DNA from: Gari tellinella
Lineage: Eukaryota; Mollusca; Bivalvia; Cardiida; Psammobiidae
Length of the DNA stretch: 64,000 nt
NCBI GenBank assembly: GCA_922989275.2
Contig: OV277869.1
Span: 22,826,189 to 22,890,188, forward strand
Direction: 5' to 3'
Both the position numbers and the translations under genes were made by a program. Positions 60,201-64,000 of this stretch are shown one piece after another. Position 1 is the first letter of the stretch; each line of letters begins with the position of its first letter. The notes below the pieces were generated by a model. The model did not search any database. It worked only from the letters and a program-made list of their open reading frames with translations, and was not told where the DNA came from.

Positions 60201-61532
60201 AAGGTGATAATTCTGAGCAAGTTTTATGAAATTATAGCTAAAATTATGACTCCTGTAGTGTTTGAAAGCTTTTTCTATATTTTGACCTACTTTTAAACCT
60301 TAACGTAACCCATATTCACTTATGTATAGTGGTAAATATGCTATTCCTACCCATTTACGCGTTAATCTATGCGTAAGAAACTCATAGTGAACGGTTAACG
60401 AACGGTTAACGCCTAACGATTTTAACCCGTTTAAACGCGTAATAAACGATTATACAAATACAGTCTCGGCTTAGGGGTCCATCGGCTAAGTGATGACCCT
60501 TTCATCCGGGCTCTTTTAAACGTGTAAAGAAACGGCTAGGAAACGCGTTTAACGAAATGGATAATAAACACGTAAGAAACGCTTAAGAAACGGATAAAAT
60601 GGGTAGGAATAGCGTATTTATCACTGTAACCCATATCCACACAAAGCTTAGCTTTTTTCAAGATAACCATTCAAAGCAAGTTTTAAGAAGACTGGGCAAA
60701 AAATATGACCTCTGGAGTACGGTAGCAAAATGCTGTTTCTGTGATTTGACCTACTGACCTACTTTATGACCCCACATAACCTATATTCCAGTATGACCTA
60801 AACTTTATCAAGTACATGATACTGAAAAAAACTCATAAATATATAGCAACAAATATGACTTATAGAAGGTTTTTAACTTTTAATTTGATATTTCCGAACA
60901 ACAAAAATGACCACGCCCTCTGGCGACCATGTTTTTTGACACATCAAATTACTTTTAACAACTATTGAAGTCTATCCATTGAGAAACATTTCAGTAAAAA
61001 CCAAATTGAAATCAGACCGTTGGTTTTGGGGTAGAAGATTTTTCTAGATATTGTGCATGGTTGCCATGGCAACAAGACCATTTTATCCACCCACTTTATT
61101 TTTAAAACTTATAGAGCTCAAACTAATAGCATGTATCTGACCAAGTTTGGTTACACTGGAGCAATTGGTTTAAGAGTAGAAGTTGTTTGCAACTGTTGAC
61201 GGACAGACAGCCGGAAGCCGGACAGAGCGGTATCATAAAAGCTCACCTTGAGCACTTTGTGCTCTGGTGAGCTAAACACTTAACCAATGCAGACGCAGAC
61301 AACAGGGTGATGACAATAGCTCGGCTTTTCCAAAAAGTCGAGCTAAAAAAGATATTAGGACTTTAGAGTTTGAAATACTCTCCTTATCTGGAGCTTAATA
61401 TACCAGAGAAGTCATTACCATTTCCTGATGATCACTCACCTTTCTCTTATGATCTGACAATGTGGTAAACACGAGAGACCAGTAAAAACTCAGCTCCACC
61501 AGGTAATAAATATAGATGTCATATGAGATATG
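48177..61532 (-). CDS. Ceramide synthase (CERS/LASS family), 3' half, five exons
   Basis: Exons on minus: 61532-61440, 56276-56148, 53238-53132, 50062-49906, 48212-48177. All introns are GT-AG and the joins keep one frame of 173 residues to a stop. The product is the C-terminal part of a multi-spanning ER enzyme that N-acylates sphingoid bases with fatty acyl-CoA to make (dihydro)ceramide. Visible family marks, in order: VELSFYWSL, DHKRKDF, HHVVT, SWGVNYVRIGT, HDVAD, AAKM, TM helices, and an acidic C-tail DIRSDSESE typical of casein kinase 2 sites. The His-His pair and HD..D residues of the Lag1p motif are kept, but the usual Leu-Glu that follows is Met-Ala. The 5' exons (Hox-like region, first TM helices) must lie beyond 64000 or were missed. 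Paralogue is undecided. Confidence 0.9.
48345..48705. mobile_element. Degraded CCCATTACCCC-family MITE in the last ceramide synthase intron
   Basis: Contains tgaagaaaatagttcc-like, agcagatggtagcttaaaac and gcattctgctttactttcag strings, with an insertion (gagtgagggatcccgattta) in the left half. Confidence 0.5.
48790..49085 (+). repeat. tRNA-headed SINE
   Basis: The head gccttgtaggtgtcggtggt ... gaggttcctggtttgagccc has A- and B-box-like parts. The body has cacccaggtgaatggaatgg and gtacctgtgcgggaaagaag, and the tail is atacgatacccgtaaattaa with tacacctttacctttatgcc. The 'cccaggtgaatgg...gggtacc' body resembles a conserved domain found in several invertebrate SINEs. Confidence 0.6.
49129..49330. 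mobile_element. Hairpin MITE, CAGTARAACC family
   Basis: Ends tagtagaacctctctattac and tggtaatagagagatttttactg; TA on both sides. The core palindrome runs ggcgacagtaaaacagaaag, ctcctaaaggag. Confidence 0.7.
49680..49860. repeat. Foldback repeat around 'cctatggtgttactaatcat'
   Basis: atcctatggtgttactaatc (49725) pairs with atgagtggtgacaccatagg (49770). A relative occurs at 45420-45580 ('gaatgctatggtgttactac', 'gagtatgacaccattggg'). Ends read gctccagataagagggagta and tccccttatctggagctc, so it is another MITE family with TIR around ctccagataag. Confidence 0.6.
49906..50062 (-). CDS. Ceramide synthase exon, last TM helix
   Basis: 157 nt between acceptor ttttgtatccag and donor GGGGAG|gtatgt. It encodes the loop EIYTVMEVSPGHRFFQG and the last membrane helix LLIVLQILHLIWTYMIARIA. 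LQILHLIW matches the LQ(L/V)LH.FW block near the C-terminus of the family. The loop before this helix is the part reported to set acyl-CoA chain-length preference; here it is not close to any one vertebrate paralogue that I can name. Confidence 0.9.
50121..50562. mobile_element. CAGTARAACC MITE with a nested TTAA MITE
   Basis: Outer ends are TA + CAGTAGAACCTCTCTATTAC and gtggtcgtaatagagtgg + ttctactg + TA. Between its hairpin (50190-50270) and right end lies a complete TTAA-flanked element at 50289-50533. Confidence 0.8.
50289..50533. mobile_element. Hairpin MITE, TTAA-CCCATTACCCC family (nested)
   Basis: TTAA at 50285 and 50534. Perfect ends cccattaccccata / tatggggtaatggg. Central palindrome gaatgtgccttaaggcacatt. 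This is the clearest copy of the family and is clean evidence for TTAA duplication. Confidence 0.85.
50627..52127. repeat. GCTCACC-ended modular repeat with 165-bp units
   Basis: Start acaagagccgcatgcggccc (hairpin), cgctcacctgagg; end tagctcacctttgtgctcag, gtgagcta. The core has six units of about 150-166 bp opening ctgataagccccggggcggg and ending tataagtctatgtaaa. The 3' part (51650-52080) is shared with 60880-61220: 'gaccacgccctctggcg' and 'gttgccatggcaacaagacc'. Confidence 0.75.
52135..52215. mobile_element. MITE core fragment
   Basis: aaagcaggttgaaagtaaaa / ttctgctttactttcagcct palindrome of the CCCATTACCCC family without ends. Confidence 0.55.
52600..52945 (+). repeat. Two partial tRNA-derived repeats in tandem
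   Basis: gtgtgtaggtttatcatcac, tgtacggccttgctgtac and gcgatgtggtagag occur at 52602-52720 and again at 52828-52930. The part tgtggtagagagtatgactg ... gagtttgatccgggtcgg looks like a tRNA head. The second copy has lost several bases. Confidence 0.55.
52985..53100. mobile_element. Core fragment of the 'gatcagaggg' MITE family
   Basis: aaccagtgcagatccagatc, agagggctccttgaggagcc and ctctgatttgggtctacac form a hairpin like those at 23880 and 63530. Ends are not visible. A related piece lies at 52250-52430. Confidence 0.55.
53132..53238 (-). CDS. Ceramide synthase exon with AAKM and a TM helix
   Basis: 107 nt between acceptor gtttgtgttttgctag and donor TTTGT|gtaagt. It encodes AAKMLKYSGYKN, the end of the Lag1p motif and following loop, then the membrane helix GFLLWIFVAVWILSRLL ending YFPF. 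The final GT plus A of the next exon make Val. It follows the 129-nt exon in phase 0. Confidence 0.92.
53396..53633. mobile_element. MITE, TTAA-CCCATTACCCC family, reverse orientation
   Basis: Left end aacccatagtctgtttctag is decayed; right end tatggggtaacggg + TTAA (53634). Central palindrome gaatgtgccttaaggcacatt. A half element of the 'gatcaggatcc' family follows to 53815. Confidence 0.7.
53935..54285. mobile_element. MITE, CAGCGCTCCC family
   Basis: TA-flanked; ends cagtgctcccttccttcaac and cgttgtagagaggggacgctg. The core carries aacagcttgaaattagatca / tctggattcaagctgtttgc. Same plan and size as 22879-23236. All frames here are shadows. Confidence 0.8.
54464..54718. mobile_element. Hairpin MITE, TTAA-CCCATTACCCC family
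   Basis: TTAA at 54460 and 54719. Ends cctattacgccatggataca and taagctatggggtaatggg. It is abutted on the left by a second, partial copy in opposite orientation (54350-54460), again sharing the TTAA. Confidence 0.75.
54890..55415. repeat. Tandem repeat, about three units of 175-190 bp
   Basis: Units open with aattaggtcaaggtcaagg-type text (54900, 55093, 55266) and share caacaactgtataagtatca and taaaatctagttaacc. A 22-bp piece (aagaaagagctctttttaaa) is doubled at 55043-55080. Confidence 0.7.
55870..56076. mobile_element. Partial MITE, TTAA-CCCATTACCCC family
   Basis: Core gataaaagtaaagcagaatg / cattctgctttactttcaac and right end aggctatggggtaatggg. It lies just 3' of the array-linked ceramide synthase exon. 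The 144-codon plus frame (55640-56074) is a chance frame across this and flanking DNA. Confidence 0.6.
56148..56276 (-). CDS. Ceramide synthase catalytic exon (His-His, Lag1p motif)
   Basis: 129 nt, phase 0 at both ends: acceptor ctgtttgtatttcag at 56277, donor GGCA|gtaagt. It encodes 43 residues: DFSQMIVHHVVTMLL, IFFSWGVNYVRIGT, LVLLCHDVADVPMA. The family pattern HH..T......S...N..R.G......HD..D is complete; these His and Asp residues are required for activity in characterised ceramide synthases. The Leu-Glu normally following HD..D is Met-Ala. The exon forms the last, full-length member of the 54-bp array that extends upstream to 59420. Its acceptor tract is therefore made of repeat sequence. 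Confidence 0.93.
56223..56276 (-). promoter_or_regulatory. Proximal 3' splice acceptor inside the array
   Basis: The intron ends ccatgctgtttgtatttcag at 56277. Equivalent in-frame acceptors lie one unit (exon start 56330) and two units (56384) upstream. The next (56430) is only 46 bp further because of an 8-bp deletion, so it is out of frame. Confidence 0.6.
57271..58704. repeat. 717-bp higher-order duplication within the 54-bp array
   Basis: The same order of variant units, including the irregular atcatctaggactatcatct and the aaataaaaacagc variant, recurs with offset 717 (13 full units plus 15 bp). This shows recent block duplication. Confidence 0.85.
59664..61275. repeat. GCTCACC-ended modular repeat with an inserted foldback
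   Basis: Start aacaagagcccaatgggctc (hairpin), ggtgctcaccagag; end aagctcaccttgagcacttt, gtgctctggtgagcta. The 5' ctcaccagag and 3' ctctggtgag are complementary. The core has diverged units with tgacctactgacctactttt. It lies in the ceramide synthase intron upstream of the 54-bp array. Confidence 0.7.
60327..60625. mobile_element. Foldback element, TIR of about 26 bp
   Basis: The ends are agtggtaaatatgctattcc + taccca and tgggtaggaatagcg + tatttatcact. The interior is rich in taaacg and gttaacg motifs in both orientations. Flanks carry similar gtaacccatattcac (60305) and gtaacccatatccac (60626), possibly a long target duplication or a pre-existing repeat. Confidence 0.65.
61440..61532 (-). 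CDS. Ceramide synthase exon with ELSFYWSL
   Basis: 93 nt, phase 0: acceptor ttttatttcttttcag at 61533, donor AGAAAG|gtgagt. It encodes HISYDIYIYYLVELSFYWSL, VFTTLSDHKRK. ELSFYWSL and the DHKRK that joins to DF of the next exon are hallmarks of the TLC domain of ceramide synthases. The intron after it is 5.16 kb and holds both the GCTCACC element and the 54-bp array. Confidence 0.92.
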
Positions 61533-61794
61533 CTGAAAAGAAATAAAACATATACTAATTCACTATAAATCTGCAAATGGGCAATAAAACTCATTCACCA
61601 TAAAACTTCAAATGGGCAATTTCAATCTAAATTAGAAAACTGACACAGTCAGAGAGGGCCCTGTAGATTATACTTTTTGTTGAAGGTAATAATACTTAAC
61701 ACATTCACTACCCTTATACTCTAATGTATTAACATTGTAAAACAGTTTGAAATCAGACAAGAGGTTTTGTAAATCAAAGTTTCATCTGGATCCA

Positions 61795-62070
61795 AGCCAA
61801 ATTCTTCCATGTTAGAGTTTGACCTGCATATTGTTGATATTAAAAGACAAAAATCATTGAAAATTGTCAACAATACAGACTCTACAATGGATCAACCATC
61901 AGCCAATCAGAAACCAGGTCACTTTATTAATATTTGCATATTTCCTCCATGTTAGATTGGAACTTGACTTAGTTAATAAGCCCAAGTAACAAATATCATC
62001 GAAATTGGTCAAGAAATACAGTCTCTAGAGAGGATATACCATCAGCTAATCAGAGTCCAGGGTCCATAAT
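61795..62070. repeat. Two diverged units of about 135 bp
   Basis: 'ttcttccatgttagagtttg ... aatggatcaaccatcagcca' is echoed at 61945-62060 ('ttcctccatgttagattgga ... gaggatataccatcagctaa'). Confidence 0.55.
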
Positions 62071-62295
62071 TATATAGTGTTTGAGTTGAGTCTGAAATCA
62101 TTCTCAAGCACTTGATTGTTCAGATTTCAGCCTAGGCACATATCTGACCAATCAAATGATTAAGAACGAACTCACACTCAACTCAAAAGCTTTATAAGCG
62201 CTTGGTCAGATCACCTATTAATTATTATGTGCATATTTCCTTCATATTCAAAGTTGACCTGCGACATATTATCTAAACCCAGATAATGAGAGGAA

Positions 62296-62608
62296 CAGCG
62301 CTCCCTCTCTACAACAACATCCAATGGGAGACAACAATTATGTGCATTGTTCCGAGGGAGTCGTTAGAGGGAGGGAAATCCGCTTACATTTGCAAACAGC
62401 TTGAATCAAGATCAGACGATCAGAAGTTTTTTCCTTTCAAAATGTCCAATATGTAACTTTGAGAACAACAGCAGACAACAACTTTTAGCAGACAATATTA
62501 AAGCAGTAAAAGCATAAGACACATTTTGTCTTGTTTAGGAAACTGCGACAAGAGTCGTTGTAAGGAGGGAGTCATTGTTTGGAGGGCCGTTGTAGGGAGG
62601 GAACACTG
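62296..62608. mobile_element. MITE, CAGCGCTCCC family, reverse orientation
   Basis: Ends cagcgctccctctctacaac and gttgtagggagggaacactg + TA. The core palindrome is half lost (aaacagcttgaatcaagatc). It lies 5' of the 61532 exon within the ceramide synthase gene. Confidence 0.75.
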
Positions 62609-62619
62609 TAGTGTCAACG

Positions 62620-63370
62620 TAAGTACCAAATTGGGGTAAATCTGCAAGACAGATCAACTACAGGCTGAAGTTAAACTATGCAATATCATCATCAGGTATC
62701 ATAAAATTTTGTTAACATAGGTCAGTTTAGCTAAAAGAGGTTGTGACAGTGTAAAAAGGCCAAATATAGTATTTTAGATAAATTTAGTCCAATTTGAACC
62801 ATTATCGAACTTGATCAATTTATTAATATTGGTCCACATTCTCTCATGATATGCTTAGGATTGGTGAACAAATGGCCATTTTCATAATTCAAAGGCAGAC
62901 GACTCTGGACATAATGATCAGATTCTACCCCAAAAAACATAGGTGTCTTCCTCTTATGATATTTAGCATATGTTATTAATATTAAACCAATATGTGAAGA
63001 ACATTTTGAATTATCGCGGTACATCAAAAGTGTTGACAGACAATAAATGTGATTCCTATAGGGCTCTTGCCTTTCTAATGCAGGGCCGTAATTAAGTCTA
63101 GTCAATTTTTCACTATTTTGGAGTTGGGTTTTTTCACAATTTCTTGCAAAATGACGAACAGTGCAGATCCTGATCAGAAAGCTCCTGCAAGACCCCTCTG
63201 GTCTGGGTCTACATGTGTACACTGTTTGCATAGGATAAGTGTACTCTTCACAAGTACACTGTTTGCTTTAAGATGAGTATTATCCTCACTACAGTTAAAA
63301 GCAGCTGCATTCCAAGAAGATAAGATTGTCTGCCACAACAAAGCGTTGAAAGTGACTCTCAGGTATGGCA
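62620..63370. other. Spacer with MITE core; upstream ceramide synthase exon not found
   Basis: 63150-63265 has the 'cagtgcagatcctgatcaga' MITE core. The minus frames at 62815-63231 and 63174-63371 do not match the family's expected WRF..Y and DKP blocks, so I do not call them exons. Confidence 0.4.
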
Positions 63371-63403
63371 ATGAGAGGTTAGTAAGCTCTATCTAAAGGT
63401 TAA

Positions 63404-63636
63404 CCCTTTCTTCCCTGGAACCTCAAATGGACAATTCTAGCTTTCAATTTAGTCTAGTCCATTTTTTTTTTTAGGGTTGAACTTTACAATATATGTCAAA
63501 ATGACAAACAGTGTAGACCCTGATCCGAGGGCTCCTTAAGGAGCCCTGGGATCAGGGTATACACTGTTTGCATTGGACAAATGTACTCAACACAGGTTCA
63601 CTGTTTGCAAATGACGTGTGACTAGGGTTCAAAGAG
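63404..63636. mobile_element. MITE, TTAA 'CCCTTTCTTCCCTGGAAC' family
   Basis: TTAA at 63400 and 63637. Ends ccctttcttccctggaacct and gactagggttcaaagag. The core hairpin is gatccgagggctccttaagg / agccctgggatcagg. A second degraded copy (63778-63925) follows as part of a duplication of about 280 bp whose flank 'tacgctgca' recurs at 63647 and 63931. Confidence 0.7.
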
Positions 63637-64000
63637 TTAATTATTATACGCTGCAGGAGGAAAAGCACAACCTACATGTACAATGTAGCTTTTGCTCTTT
63701 TGATGCAGTGAGACAGATGTTATATTATGTATTAGGCAATGAGAGGTAATATATGTACCTAAGCTCAATCTTAAGGTAAACCCTTAATGGACATTTCTAG
63801 TTTTTAATTTAGTCTAGTCCATTTTTTACCTTTTAGGTTTGAATTTTACAATATAATTATGTCAAAATGACAAATAGTGTAGACCCTGATCCAAGGGCTC
63901 CTGACTAGAGTTCAAAGAGTTTATTAATATACGCTGCAAGATGAAAAGCAAACCTACATGAAAAGTGTACAGTAGATTCGGTTCTTTTTATGCAGTGAGA

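Noticed and set aside
62815..63371. Upstream ceramide synthase exons in minus frames of 138 and 65 codons
   Set aside because: They lack the conserved blocks expected before ELSFYWSL (tryptophan-rich helix, DKP) and overlap a MITE core.

Overview
This is a gene-poor, AT-rich, repeat-saturated eukaryotic window. I read it as animal nuclear DNA, probably from a bivalve mollusc. The evidence is spliced exons with GT-AG borders, LTR and hAT-type transposons, dense palindromic MITEs, tRNA-headed SINEs, and repeats carrying GACGGACGG tracts and GCTCACC ends of a kind I associate with clams. The species assignment is inference. No bacterial operon, CRISPR array or long single-exon gene is present. 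The long open frames at 56.2-59.5 kb are a by-product of a repeat whose unit is divisible by three.

Two real genes were recognised by eye, both on the minus strand and both incomplete. (1) The 3' half of a ceramide synthase gene (CERS/LASS, TLC domain) has five coding exons: 61532-61440, 56276-56148, 53238-53132, 50062-49906 and 48212-48177 (stop). They join in frame to 173 residues. (2) Two exons of an ABCG-type (white-like) ABC transporter lie at 18376-18240 and 15515-15467. They join in frame and lead into the Walker A loop. The rest of each gene lies outside the window or was not found.

Layout. 539-13575: an LTR retrotransposon on the minus strand with 365-bp LTRs, a 4-bp target duplication, a polypurine tract and a tRNA-His primer site, but no gag or pol. 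It contains a 1.5-kb hAT-like element, a nine-copy array of a 269-bp unit carrying a tRNA-like gene, and a partly deleted second tandem copy of itself sharing an LTR. 13.6-19 kb: ABCG exons among repeats. 19-26 kb: SINE, MITE and GACGG-type repeats. 26.2-30 kb: a TA-flanked MITE whose hairpin core has expanded into about 58 copies of a 62-bp satellite. 30-56 kb: dozens of palindromic MITEs, several larger inverted-repeat elements, a clean 1.37-kb hAT element (46183-47550), and the last three ceramide synthase exons. 56.2-59.4 kb: a 3.2-kb, roughly 59-copy array of a 54-bp unit. 59.6-64 kb: another GCTCACC-type element, one ceramide synthase exon and more MITEs.

The most striking feature is the 54-bp array. 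Its unit is a 3' splice acceptor plus the start of the ceramide synthase exon that encodes the catalytic His-His motif, so one intron-exon boundary has been tandemly multiplied inside the gene. Other notable points are the tRNA-like array inside a retroelement, the birth of a satellite inside a MITE, and hairpin cores shared between MITE families with different ends.
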